A stretch of 64,000 nucleotides of DNA. Origin: Breoghania sp037026715 (GTDB taxonomy: Bacteria > Pseudomonadota > Alphaproteobacteria > Rhizobiales > Stappiaceae). Each line of letters starts with the position of its first letter. Within the stretch, counting starts at the first letter, position 1. Positions 16,413-24,399 of this stretch are shown piece after piece. The DNA is taken from contig NZ_JBANCG010000014.1 of NCBI RefSeq assembly GCF_037026715.1, positions 35,860 through 99,859 of the forward strand, in the 5' to 3' direction. Under the pieces are notes generated by a model that had not been told where the DNA came from, ran no database searches, and was given only the letters and a program-made list of their open reading frames with translations. The position numbers and the translations under genes are program-made.

Positions 16413-17569
16413 GCGATATCGTCCCTTGCGCGTTCAGCGACATGCCCCCTGCCCAGCCGGTGAGGCAACGCCTTTCCCGCGGAGCATCTTACGGATTTTC
16501 CGGGCATCAGTCGGACCTGAGGGCCTGCGCCGCCGCCATCCGGAAAGGCTCCAAGTCCTTTCACCTCGCATCAATGATGCTGCCGCGTGAGACACGTCAG
16601 GCAGCTCAGGCGCTCTATGCCTTCTGTCGTCACGCCGACGATCTGATCGACGACGCCCGGGCGAGCCCAAAGGCACTGAACCAGCTCCAAGGACGGCTCG
16701 ATCTGATCTACCGCGGCACACCGGCATCTTACTCCTGCGACCGCGCCTTTGCGCGGACCGTTGCCGAGTTTTCGATCCCCAAAGCCATTCCCCAGGCCCT
16801 TCTGGACGGATTTGCCATGGACATCGCAAATCGTCGCTACCGGACCATCGCAGACGTGAAGGACTACGCCACCTGCGTTGCCTCCACCGTCGGACTGATG
16901 ATGTCGCTGGTCATGCGAACCGGGGAGACGCACGCGTTGGCCCGCGCTGCCGACCTCGGAATTGCGATGCAATTGACGAACATTGCCCGCGATGTCGGTG
17001 AAGATGCTCGCAACGGTCGCCTTTACCTGCCTCAGGACTGGCTGGAGGCGGCCGGCGTGGACCCACAAGACTTCCTCGACGAGCCCTGTTTTTCCCCCGC
17101 GCTCGGCGACGTCATCCGGCGCCTTCTGCAGGAGGCGGACCGCCACTATCGGCTGGGCCACGCCGGCATCGGTGCACTGCCGCCAGCCTGCCGCCCGGCC
17201 ATTCGGACAGCGGCGCTCGTTTACGAGGCTATCGGCTCAGCCATCGCGGCCAACGGATATGACAGCGTGTCGCTGCGTGCCCATACCAGTTTCGCCGGCA
17301 AGTTGGCGCTGATGATGCGGTCACGCGCGGCGAACGTCTCCAAACCGGAAGAATCGGCTGCCCTCCTGGCTGCGGCACCCGACCCGGCGGCCACCGATCT
17401 GGTTGCCGCTGCGGCTATAGCCTTTGCCGCAAAATCGTCGAAGGCATGCACCGGGCGGACCGATCCGGGCCGGTTCCTGACGATCATGATGCGTCTGCAA
17501 TCCAGTACCAAAGATGAGTGGCGCTCCCGGCGGCTCGCCGCGCGGGAAAAGGCTGCCAGCCTTGTTTGA
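16409..17569 (+). CDS. crtB: Phytoene synthase
   Basis: The 386-residue product condenses two geranylgeranyl diphosphates to phytoene. It shows the first Asp-rich motif in CRHADDLIDDARAS near residue 75 and the second in NIARDVGEDARNGRLYLPQD near 190, both with metal-ligand Asp residues intact. A 35-residue N-terminal extension precedes the enzyme core. The GTG start overlaps the crtI stop; an ATG 33 bases downstream is an alternative start. Its 3' end overlaps the following 66-codon gene by 56 bases. Confidence 0.95.
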   Translation: MSDIVPCAFSDMPPAQPVRQRLSRGASYGFSGHQSDLRACAAAIRKGSKSFHLASMMLPRETRQAAQALYAFCRHADDLIDDARASPKALNQLQGRLDLIYRGTPASYSCDRAFARTVAEFSIPKAIPQALLDGFAMDIANRRYRTIADVKDYATCVASTVGLMMSLVMRTGETHALARAADLGIAMQLTNIARDVGEDARNGRLYLPQDWLEAAGVDPQDFLDEPCFSPALGDVIRRLLQEADRHYRLGHAGIGALPPACRPAIRTAALVYEAIGSAIAANGYDSVSLRAHTSFAGKLALMMRSRAANVSKPEESAALLAAAPDPAATDLVAAAAIAFAAKSSKACTGRTDPGRFLTIMMRLQSSTKDEWRSRRLAAREKAASLV

Positions 17570-17714
17570 GAGCTACTTCGGACTGATCGAAGCGATATTC
17601 GTCTTCGCTCTCGCGATCGCCTTTTACCTCTGGCAGCGCAGAGATCTCCGGAAGGCGCGAGACGCGGCCCGCGCCAAGGAGGCAAAAGAGCGTGAGCGCA
17701 AAGCCGCCGATTAG
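17514..17714 (+). CDS. Small single-span membrane protein after crtB
   Basis: The 66-residue product has one clear transmembrane helix (LIEAIFVFALAIAFYLWQ) followed by a charged helix (RRDLRKARDAARAKEAKERE) that would face the cytoplasm. It starts 56 bases inside crtB in another frame and ends overlapping the crtC stop on the opposite strand. Small ORFs at this position are seen in other alphaproteobacterial photosynthesis clusters. Its composition fits a membrane anchor or assembly factor, but no function is known to me. Confidence 0.65.
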   Translation: MSGAPGGSPRGKRLPALFESYFGLIEAIFVFALAIAFYLWQRRDLRKARDAARAKEAKERERKAAD

Positions 17715-18607
17715 CCGAATGGCCGGCGCGGCATGCGAAACGGCAGCATCAGCCTGACCAGCGGATTGGCCAGTCGCCTGCAGCACAGCGTCTCGTGAAC
17801 CATAGTGACGGGATCTCCGGAGAGCGATGTGCGAACGAGCGCGCGGTTGTAGAAGGGCGTGTCCTCAAGCCGGCGCAAAAGCTTCGGCGAGGCTCTGGGA
17901 TCGCACGCGATCCCCCCACGAACGCCCCACAAACCAGTCGGAAGCGGGCTGCGCGGCGGGGGCGAAAAGTAACTGGACCGGCCGTCAGCGGCCTGTGTCA
18001 GCCCGATTGCGCGCCGCCGACCGTCCTTGAGGACTGCGTCGTAGAGGATCAACGCGGCATCTCCGCCACTCCGCCCCCGCGCCCAATCCCAGCCGCGAAA
18101 ATCGGCTTCCACCGGCCGGTCGCCTGCGTTGAAATCATGATAGGCCTCGCCTTGCCACCCACCTTCCGGCAGGCTGTCGCTCAGGACGGAGATCCGAGCC
18201 CGTGGAAAGACCGGTCGCCAGATGTGATGGCCCTCCGGATCGAGTTCGTGGAGGCGATCGTTCTCTATTTCCGGTTCAACCACGATCCGCCCGGAGATCT
18301 TCGCGGGCAAAAGACGTTGCCCCGGCCAGGGAAGCGCAATTTCCTCGAACATGATTTCCAGCCCGCCGGAAGAATAGACGAGACGACTGTTACCGATGCA
18401 TAGTGTCGTCCTGGAGCGGGTCAGACTATTGCGCCCACGCTCGGTCATCGCCCAGGCACGTCCGCCGGGGCCATAAAGCGCTATATTGATCGCGACGTGG
18501 TTCTCAGGCTCCTTGCGGCCAGCCCAGTGATAGTAAGGCGAGAATACCGAACCGACGAAGGCAATCACGGCGAGCGCGAACTGGCCGCAGTCGCTGGTCG
18601 CATCCAC
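17711..18607 (-). CDS. crtC: Hydroxyneurosporene synthase / carotenoid 1,2-hydratase
   Basis: The product adds water to the 1,2 end of acyclic carotenoids. Family landmarks include DCGQFALAVIAFVGSVFSPY at the N-terminus, YYHWAGRKEPENHVAINIAL, and AYHDFNAGDRPVEADFRGWD near the middle. The start is problematic. The conserved PVPPGGYCWWYVDA stretch lies at and before the first canonical start codon (GTG 18607), and the only earlier codons in frame are CTG 18685 or ATT 18763, both inside crtD. Coordinates here use the GTG; the true protein is probably longer. The gene follows crtD on the leftward strand and overlaps it by at least 43 bases. Confidence 0.88.
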   Translation of the reverse strand: MDATSDCGQFALAVIAFVGSVFSPYYHWAGRKEPENHVAINIALYGPGGRAWAMTERGRNSLTRSRTTLCIGNSRLVYSSGGLEIMFEEIALPWPGQRLLPAKISGRIVVEPEIENDRLHELDPEGHHIWRPVFPRARISVLSDSLPEGGWQGEAYHDFNAGDRPVEADFRGWDWARGRSGGDAALILYDAVLKDGRRRAIGLTQAADGRSSYFSPPPRSPLPTGLWGVRGGIACDPRASPKLLRRLEDTPFYNRALVRTSLSGDPVTMVHETLCCRRLANPLVRLMLPFRMPRRPFG

Positions 18608-20175
18608 ATACCACCAGCAATAGCCACCGGGCGGAACCGGCCAATCGAATTCGGGCCGCCCAAGCCCAGATCGGCCATCAGGCAGTCCGCCGCGATTTTG
18701 CCCGACAGCGCCGCCATCGGCAGCCCTGCCCCCGGATGGACGCTCCCCCCGGCCAGATACAATCCCTTGAGCGGCCCGCGCGCGGCCGGGCGCCTGAACG
18801 ACGCCATCCAGCCGTGCGTCACCTCGCCGTACAGCGCCCCGCCCGTGGCCGGATAGAGCCGATGGAACGTATCCGGTGCCGTCAGCACCTGCGCCCCGCC
18901 GTCGCGGCCGAGTGTCAGTCCATTTGCCGAAAGACGGCGGTCCATCGCTGCCAGACATTTTTCCAACTCGCTTTTCGTGTAGGTGCGCCGATCGCCGTCC
19001 GCCGGCAGGTTCATCAGGCAGTAGATCCGCTCCGCAGCTCCGACGGGCACGCCGGCGGGCAAGGCCCCTGCCGAATCCCGATCTTGCGCGCAGACGTAGA
19101 CTGTCGGATCGGCGGGTGGTGTCCGATGCTCGAACACAGCCTTGAATTCGGATTCGTAGTCGTCGGAAAAAAACACGGTGTGGTGGGCAAGGGGCACGCC
19201 TTCGGTCCTCGCGAGCCCACAGACAACCAGCGCGGACTGGGAACGACTGCCAGGAGCGGCGCGTTGACGCCTGCTTTTGCCGCTTGCAAGCAGACCCGAC
19301 AAGGCGGCGACATCGCCGTTGAAGATGACCTGAGAAGCCGGAACGACCTCTCCATCCGCCAGCCTGACGCCCGTGACGCGCCGTCCGGATGCGTCGGCGA
19401 GGATGGCGTCGACGGGCGTCCCGTTCCGAAAATCCGCCCCTAGCCCGACCGCCAGTGCAGCGAAGCGTTGTGCCAGCACGTGCATTCCGTGCTTCGCAAT
19501 CCAGACCCCTTCCCGTTCCACATGGGCGATGAGCATCAGGGTCGCCGGGGCTAGGTAGGGCGATGATCCACAGTATGTGGCATAGCGGGCGAACAGCTGC
19601 TTGAGCCGCTCGTCCGTAAAATAGTCATCGAGTGCGGCCCAGAGCGTTGAAAACGGTCTTAAGGCGAAGAGCGCACCGGCCTTCGACAGACCGATCCGTC
19701 GGGAAAGGCTCACCGGATTTGGGCGCGTCGCGTCGATGAAAGTGTCTTTCAACAGCGCATGAACCCGACTGCTGTCGGTGGCAAACCGCCGATACCCGTC
19801 CGCCTCGCGGCGCCCCGCGAACGCCTCGACCGCCTCGAAAGTCCTCGCCGGGTCGGCGTAGAGGTCGAGGGACCCGCCTCCGCTCCAATAGTGCCTGGCC
19901 AACACATCCGCCTTTTCCAAGGCGAGTTCGTTGTCGAGGCTGCTGCCGCATCCGGCCAGCAGATCGTCGAAGACCCATTTCATGGTCAGCACGGTTGGTC
20001 CGGTGTCGAACCTTCGCCCTCCCGCCGACACTTCGCGAAGCTTTCCTCCGGGGGCATCGGAGGCCTCCACAACGAGGACCTGGCGGCCCGCCGTGGCCAG
20101 CCTCAAAGCCGCCGCAAGGCCACCCATGCCGGCGCCGACGACCACGATCCGGTCTTGCGGTTTCGATGAGGCCAC
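18565..20175 (-). CDS. crtD: Hydroxyneurosporene / methoxyneurosporene desaturase
   Basis: The 536-residue CrtI-family flavoprotein has the FAD motif VVVGAGMGGLAAALRLATAG near residue 10 and the C-terminal signature GLYLAGGSVHPGAGLPMA near 480. CrtD introduces the 3,4 double bond of hydroxylated carotenoids on the spheroidene/spirilloxanthin path. Pairing with crtC and divergence from crtE distinguish it from crtI. GTG 20175, six bases after GAAGGG, is the start. About 30 C-terminal residues extend past the usual end and overlap the crtC N-terminal region in another frame. Two PpsR-type boxes lie between crtD and crtE. Confidence 0.94.
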   Translation of the reverse strand: MASSKPQDRIVVVGAGMGGLAAALRLATAGRQVLVVEASDAPGGKLREVSAGGRRFDTGPTVLTMKWVFDDLLAGCGSSLDNELALEKADVLARHYWSGGGSLDLYADPARTFEAVEAFAGRREADGYRRFATDSSRVHALLKDTFIDATRPNPVSLSRRIGLSKAGALFALRPFSTLWAALDDYFTDERLKQLFARYATYCGSSPYLAPATLMLIAHVEREGVWIAKHGMHVLAQRFAALAVGLGADFRNGTPVDAILADASGRRVTGVRLADGEVVPASQVIFNGDVAALSGLLASGKSRRQRAAPGSRSQSALVVCGLARTEGVPLAHHTVFFSDDYESEFKAVFEHRTPPADPTVYVCAQDRDSAGALPAGVPVGAAERIYCLMNLPADGDRRTYTKSELEKCLAAMDRRLSANGLTLGRDGGAQVLTAPDTFHRLYPATGGALYGEVTHGWMASFRRPAARGPLKGLYLAGGSVHPGAGLPMAALSGKIAADCLMADLGLGGPNSIGRFRPVAIAGGMWMRPATAASSRSP

Positions 20176-20209
20176 TGGTTGCCCTTCAAGTTGACTTTCA
20201 TTCCCGATG

Positions 20210-20227
20210 TGTCACTTTATATTGACA
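20210..20227 (+). promoter_or_regulatory. PpsR/CrtJ-type operator between crtD and crtE
   Basis: TGTCACTTTATATTGACA is an exact TGT-N12-ACA box. It lies 35 bases upstream of the leftward crtD start and 51 bases upstream of crtE, so one repressor complex could control both directions. Confidence 0.85.
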
Positions 20228-20233
20228 GTTTAT

Positions 20234-20251
20234 CGTCAATACAATTAGACA
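20234..20251 (+). promoter_or_regulatory. Second, weaker PpsR-type half-matched box at crtE
   Basis: CGTCAATACAATTAGACA keeps the right half and the GTCA of the left half but has C in place of the first T. Its centre is 24 bp from the perfect box. PpsR/CrtJ usually binds pairs of such sites cooperatively. Confidence 0.55.
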
Positions 20252-20277
20252 TTCACGCCAAATGAGGGAGCGGCCCC

Positions 20278-21147
20278 ATGGACCTGTCGGAACGCATCGA
20301 AACCGGGATGCAGACTGCCATCCGATATGCCACCGCAAACGGTTGCCCGCAGAAACTGGCAGCCGCGCTGCGTTATGCGGTCTTTCCAGGGGGAGCCCGC
20401 GTCCGCCCCAGGCTGTGCCTCGCCGTTGCCTTGGCCTGCGGCGACCGTGACCCAAGGGTCGCGACCGCCTCCGCAACGGCAATCGAACTGCTGCATTGCG
20501 CTTCCCTGGTGCACGACGACCTGCCGTGCTTCGACAATGCTGCCACCCGTCGCGGCATTCCATCCGTCCACGTCGAATTTGGCGGAGAGATCGCTGTTCT
20601 CGTCGGAGATGGCCTGATCGTCGCGGCGTTCGAGACAATTGCCCGGGAGACCCTGCACGCACCGCATCTGACGGCCCGCATCATCTCCACCGTCGCCAAC
20701 GCGGTCGGCGCGCCATATGGGCTGGTTGCGGGTCAGGCCTGGGAAAGCGAGCCGAAGATCGACATCGCCGCATATCATCGCGCCAAGACAGCATCGCTCT
20801 TCACCGGTGCCGTATCCACCGGCGCGCTTTCCTCCCAGGGCAATCCGCTCGACTGGTATGCTCTGGCAGACGCCCTCGGTGCCGCCTATCAGGTCGCCGA
20901 CGACCTTTACGACGCCATGGACGAAACCGGCAGCATGGGCAAGCCTGCCGGTCAGGACGCGCTGAATGGCAGACCCAATCTGGTGGCTGAACTGGGCTTG
21001 GGAGGCGCGCTGAAACAGCTTCAGGCGCTGGTCGATCAGGCGGCAGACAGCGTGCCGGAGTGTGACGGCGCCGACATGCTGCGCGCTCTGATCCAAAAGG
21101 AGGCCAAGCGCCTCATGCCGGCGAAACTCGCCGCTAGTGCGGCCTGA
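20278..21147 (+). CDS. crtE: Geranylgeranyl diphosphate synthase
   Basis: The 289-residue prenyltransferase elongates farnesyl to geranylgeranyl diphosphate, the precursor of carotenoids and of the bacteriochlorophyll tail. The first Asp-rich motif is LVHDDLPCFDNAATRRG near residue 80, with the spacing of type-II GGPP synthases, and the second is YQVADDLYDAMDE near 205. The ATG follows AATGAGGGAGCGGCCCC with GGGAG in good spacing. It is transcribed away from crtD and followed two bases later by crtF. Confidence 0.95.
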   Translation: MDLSERIETGMQTAIRYATANGCPQKLAAALRYAVFPGGARVRPRLCLAVALACGDRDPRVATASATAIELLHCASLVHDDLPCFDNAATRRGIPSVHVEFGGEIAVLVGDGLIVAAFETIARETLHAPHLTARIISTVANAVGAPYGLVAGQAWESEPKIDIAAYHRAKTASLFTGAVSTGALSSQGNPLDWYALADALGAAYQVADDLYDAMDETGSMGKPAGQDALNGRPNLVAELGLGGALKQLQALVDQAADSVPECDGADMLRALIQKEAKRLMPAKLAASAA

Positions 21148-21149
21148 GG

Positions 21150-22346
21150 ATGGACGGCCAGGCCGACATTGGTGACAGCCCAGCCAAGGCCGCCAAGCCG
21201 GGGCCGGCGATATCGCGATTGCAAACCAGAAAGCCGCTATCTCTTGGGGCGCGCTTGCGCCAATGGCGCAACGACTTGATCGCGTCCGCGAAATTTCGCA
21301 ACCAAATGCTGCGGTTTCCAGGGACGCGCTGGCTCGCGCAACGAAAGGCGAACGCCCTGTTCCGGCTGACCGCCGGTTTCGTCTTCAGCCAGATCTTGAG
21401 CGCCTGCGTAACGCTTGGCGTCCTCGACAGGCTCCGTCGCGGGATCCTGAGCACAGACGCCCTGGCGGAGGCCTGCCATCTCGCCCCTGCGCGCATGCGG
21501 CTGCTGCTGGAGCAGGCCGAACGCCTTGGACTGATCAGGCATGCGGGCCGCGACCACTGGACCCTAGCCGATGCGGGCACCGTGGTCGCCGCCGACGCCG
21601 GCTTGAAGGCAATGATAGAGCACCACTGCCTTTTCTATCGCGACCTCGACAGGCCCGCCGAACTATTCGGAACTGCCGAGCGCGATACCGAGCTGAAGCG
21701 CTACTGGGCCTATGCCCGTTGCCCGGACCCGTCAGGCATCGAGACAGAAACGGCGAATGCCTATTCCGGCCTCATGCGAAGCAGCCAGGCGATGATGGCG
21801 GACTGCATTCTCGCAGCGCACGATTTCGGCCGTTACGAATCAATCCTCGATGTCGGAGGCGGCGACGGGACCTTTCTGGCAACGGCCGCCGCCGCCTATC
21901 CGGATCTCAAGCTGCAGCTCTTCGATTTGCCGCCCGTCATCGAATTGGCGCGCCAGCGATTTGCCGAAAGCTGCCTCGTCGAGAGGATCGAATTTCACAG
22001 CGGAGATTTTGCGAAGGCCCCGGTCCCAGCATCCGCGGACTGCGTCTGCCTGACCCGGGTGCTGTGCGACCACGATGACGATCGCGTCCTGACGATACTC
22101 ACTAACCTCCACGGATCTCTCAAATCCGGAACCCGGATCATGGTCGCCGAGGCGATGGCGGGAAAGACCGAAGGCGCCCGGCTCGCTGCGGTCTATTTCA
22201 ACCTCTACTTCCTCGCTATGGGTTCCGGCAAATGTCGAACTGATAACGAAATCAGAAACTTGCTGAAATCTGCCGGTTTCAGGCGCCCGTACACAATTGC
22301 CACCGCGAGCCCACTCCTGGCCACGCTCGTTTTCGCCACGCGCTAG
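21150..22346 (+). CDS. crtF: Hydroxyneurosporene O-methyltransferase
   Basis: The 398-residue product is a class-I SAM-dependent O-methyltransferase. Motif I is SILDVGGGDGTFLATAAAAY near residue 232. A dimerisation-type winged-helix region (ACVTLGVLDRLRRGILSTDA) precedes it, and LTRVLCDHDDDRVLTIL carries the late motif. CrtF methylates the 1-hydroxyl added by CrtC. Its length and build match other bacterial members. It sits directly after crtE, so both are controlled by the boxes at 20210-20251. Confidence 0.93.
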   Translation: MDGQADIGDSPAKAAKPGPAISRLQTRKPLSLGARLRQWRNDLIASAKFRNQMLRFPGTRWLAQRKANALFRLTAGFVFSQILSACVTLGVLDRLRRGILSTDALAEACHLAPARMRLLLEQAERLGLIRHAGRDHWTLADAGTVVAADAGLKAMIEHHCLFYRDLDRPAELFGTAERDTELKRYWAYARCPDPSGIETETANAYSGLMRSSQAMMADCILAAHDFGRYESILDVGGGDGTFLATAAAAYPDLKLQLFDLPPVIELARQRFAESCLVERIEFHSGDFAKAPVPASADCVCLTRVLCDHDDDRVLTILTNLHGSLKSGTRIMVAEAMAGKTEGARLAAVYFNLYFLAMGSGKCRTDNEIRNLLKSAGFRRPYTIATASPLLATLVFATR

Positions 22347-22373
22347 CGCCGGGCATCGTCCAGTGTCAAAAAG

Positions 22374-22391
22374 TGTAAAATTTAATTGACA
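22374..22391 (+). promoter_or_regulatory. PpsR/CrtJ-type operator before bchC
   Basis: TGTAAAATTTAATTGACA is an exact TGT-N12-ACA box 65 bases upstream of the bchC start and just after the crtF stop. In Rhodobacter the bchC promoter is a classic CrtJ/PpsR target. Confidence 0.85.
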
Positions 22392-22399
22392 CTTCATTG

Positions 22400-22417
22400 C
22401 GTCAATTTACAATTACA
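22400..22417 (+). promoter_or_regulatory. Second, weaker PpsR-type box before bchC
   Basis: CGTCAATTTACAATTACA has CGT-N12-ACA spacing, with its centre 26 bp from the perfect box. The same C-for-T change in the first position is seen at the crtE and bchF/ppaA promoters. Confidence 0.55.
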
Positions 22418-22456
22418 CTTCAAGAAACGCCGAACCCAGATGCGGGAGGCACGGAG

Positions 22457-23398
22457 ATGTACACCACAGCGGTCGTTTTCCAGGAGCCCGGCTCCCTGCA
22501 GGTCAGACGTCTTGCGTTGACCAGGCCGGGCTGCTCGGACGTGGTCGCTGAATCTCTTCTCAGCGGCATTTCCACGGGCACCGAGAAAATGCTGTTCGAT
22601 GGCTCCATGCCGCCATTTCCCGGGATGCGCTATCCGCTGGTCCCGGGATACGAGACAGTCGCCCGCGTCGTCGAAGCGGGACCGGACTCAGAGCACGCGA
22701 TCGGCGATCTCGTCTTCGTGCCGGGAGCGAACTGCTTCGAAGATGCGGCAGGCCTCTTCGGCGCAACCGCCGAACGGATCATCCTTCCTGGCGGCCGCGC
22801 CATTCCGATCGCAGATGATCTCGCCGAGGACGCAGTCCTGCTTTCGCTCGCGGCCACTGCCCATCATGCGGTGAAACGTGCCCATGCGCCGGCGGATCTC
22901 GTCATCGGACATGGTGTTCTGGGCCGTCTGATCGCCCGCGTTCAGATCGCTCTTGGTCACAAGCCGCCGCGCGTCCTGGAGACTTCCGCAGATCGCAGGA
23001 AGGGAGCGGACGGATATGAGGCGGTTGATGCGGCTTCCGAGTCCGCCGGCGCGCCTTGTGCCTGCATCATCGACGCAAGTGGCAACCCGGCGGCGATCGA
23101 TGGCGCCATTGCGCGGCTGGCCAGAGGTGGCGAGCTCGTACTCGCCGGGTTCTACGGAGAGCGGGTCGGCTTTGCGTTCGCCCCCGCCTTCATGCGCGAG
23201 ATCTCCATCTCGCTCGCCAGTGAATTCAAGCCCAACGACATTCACGCCGTGCTTGCACTGGTCGCCTCAGGCCGCCTTTCGCTGAAGGGGCTGATCACGC
23301 ACAGCGCCCGGCCCGCCGACGCGGAAGCCGCCTACCGCACCGCCTTCGGCGACCCGGCCTGTCTGAAAATGGTAATCGACTGGAGGACTGCCGGATGA
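22457..23398 (+). CDS. bchC: Bacteriochlorophyllide a dehydrogenase (BchC)
   Basis: The 313-residue product is a medium-chain dehydrogenase-like protein that oxidises the C3 hydroxyethyl group to acetyl. N-terminal YTTAVVFQEPGSLQVRRLAL and LLSGISTGTEKMLFDGSMPP match BchC; LVIGHGVLGRLIARVQIALG near residue 155 is the NAD-binding fold. ATG 22457 follows GGGAGG at seven bases, and the open frame upstream runs through the second operator box. It starts the bchCXYZ-puf unit and overlaps bchX by four bases. Confidence 0.95.
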   Translation: MYTTAVVFQEPGSLQVRRLALTRPGCSDVVAESLLSGISTGTEKMLFDGSMPPFPGMRYPLVPGYETVARVVEAGPDSEHAIGDLVFVPGANCFEDAAGLFGATAERIILPGGRAIPIADDLAEDAVLLSLAATAHHAVKRAHAPADLVIGHGVLGRLIARVQIALGHKPPRVLETSADRRKGADGYEAVDAASESAGAPCACIIDASGNPAAIDGAIARLARGGELVLAGFYGERVGFAFAPAFMREISISLASEFKPNDIHAVLALVASGRLSLKGLITHSARPADAEAAYRTAFGDPACLKMVIDWRTAG

Positions 23399-24399
23399 CC
23401 CTGCACGAGCCGATCGGCCAGCACCAGATGCGCGATTTCCTGCGCGCGGAAGCGGAGATCGAACCGGATGCCCCGGCAACGGGTCCGGTGACCAAGGAAA
23501 CGCAGATCATTGCGATCTACGGCAAGGGTGGCATCGGCAAGAGCTTCACGCTTGCGAACCTCTCCTACATGCTTGCCCAGCTCGGCAAGAAAGTACTGCT
23601 GATCGGCTGCGATCCGAAAAGCGACACCACGTCTCTCCTCTTCGGAGGACGCGCATGCCCGACGATCATCCAGACCGCCTCCAACTGCAAGCAGGCCGGG
23701 ACGGAAGTCACAATCTCAGATGTCTGCTTCAAGCGGGACGGTGTCTTCGCGATGGAGCTTGGCGGACCGGAAGTCGGACGCGGTTGCGGCGGACGCGGCA
23801 TCATCCACGGTTTCGAGACACTCGAAAAACTCGGTTTCCATGACTGGGATTTCGACTTCGTGCTGCTCGATTTCCTGGGCGATGTCGTCTGCGGCGGCTT
23901 CGGCCTGCCGATCGCGCGCGACATGTGCCAGAAGGTCGTCGTCGTTGGCTCCAACGACCTGCAGTCGCTCTATGTGGCGAACAACGTCTGCTCAGCAGTG
24001 CAATATTTCCGCAAGCTCGGCGGCAATGTCGGCGTGGCGGGACTGGTCGTGAACAAGGACGACGGAACCGGCGAGGCGCAAGCCTTCGCAGACGCCGTCG
24101 GGATCCCGATCCTTGCCTCGATCCCGCAGGACGAGGACATCCGCCGCAAGAGCGCCAACTACCAGATCATTGGCAATCCCGACGGGCGCTGGGGGCCTCT
24201 CTTCGCCTCGCTTGCCGCCAATCTCGCGTCGGCACCGCCGGTCCTTCCCAACCCTCTCGATCAGGACGGTCTGCTTGCCCTTTTCGATTCCAGCGAAACA
24301 GGGGCCGATTTCCGGCTTCAGCCCGCATTGCCTGAAGACATGTGTGCAGCCGGCGCGCTGAACGCTCCGTCTCTCGAAGTCATCTATGACACCGTTTAA
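23395..24399 (+). CDS. bchX: Chlorophyllide a reductase iron protein
   Basis: The 334-residue NifH-like ATPase passes electrons to BchYZ for reduction of chlorophyllide ring B. Walker A is IYGKGGIGKSFTLANL near residue 43, and the two [4Fe-4S] cysteines lie in GGPEVGRGCGGRGI and FLGDVVCGGFGLP. The long N-terminal arm before the P-loop and the SFTLANL variant (BchL has STTSSNL) separate it from BchL. It overlaps bchC by four bases and bchY by 14. Confidence 0.96.
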   Translation: MTLHEPIGQHQMRDFLRAEAEIEPDAPATGPVTKETQIIAIYGKGGIGKSFTLANLSYMLAQLGKKVLLIGCDPKSDTTSLLFGGRACPTIIQTASNCKQAGTEVTISDVCFKRDGVFAMELGGPEVGRGCGGRGIIHGFETLEKLGFHDWDFDFVLLDFLGDVVCGGFGLPIARDMCQKVVVVGSNDLQSLYVANNVCSAVQYFRKLGGNVGVAGLVVNKDDGTGEAQAFADAVGIPILASIPQDEDIRRKSANYQIIGNPDGRWGPLFASLAANLASAPPVLPNPLDQDGLLALFDSSETGADFRLQPALPEDMCAAGALNAPSLEVIYDTV

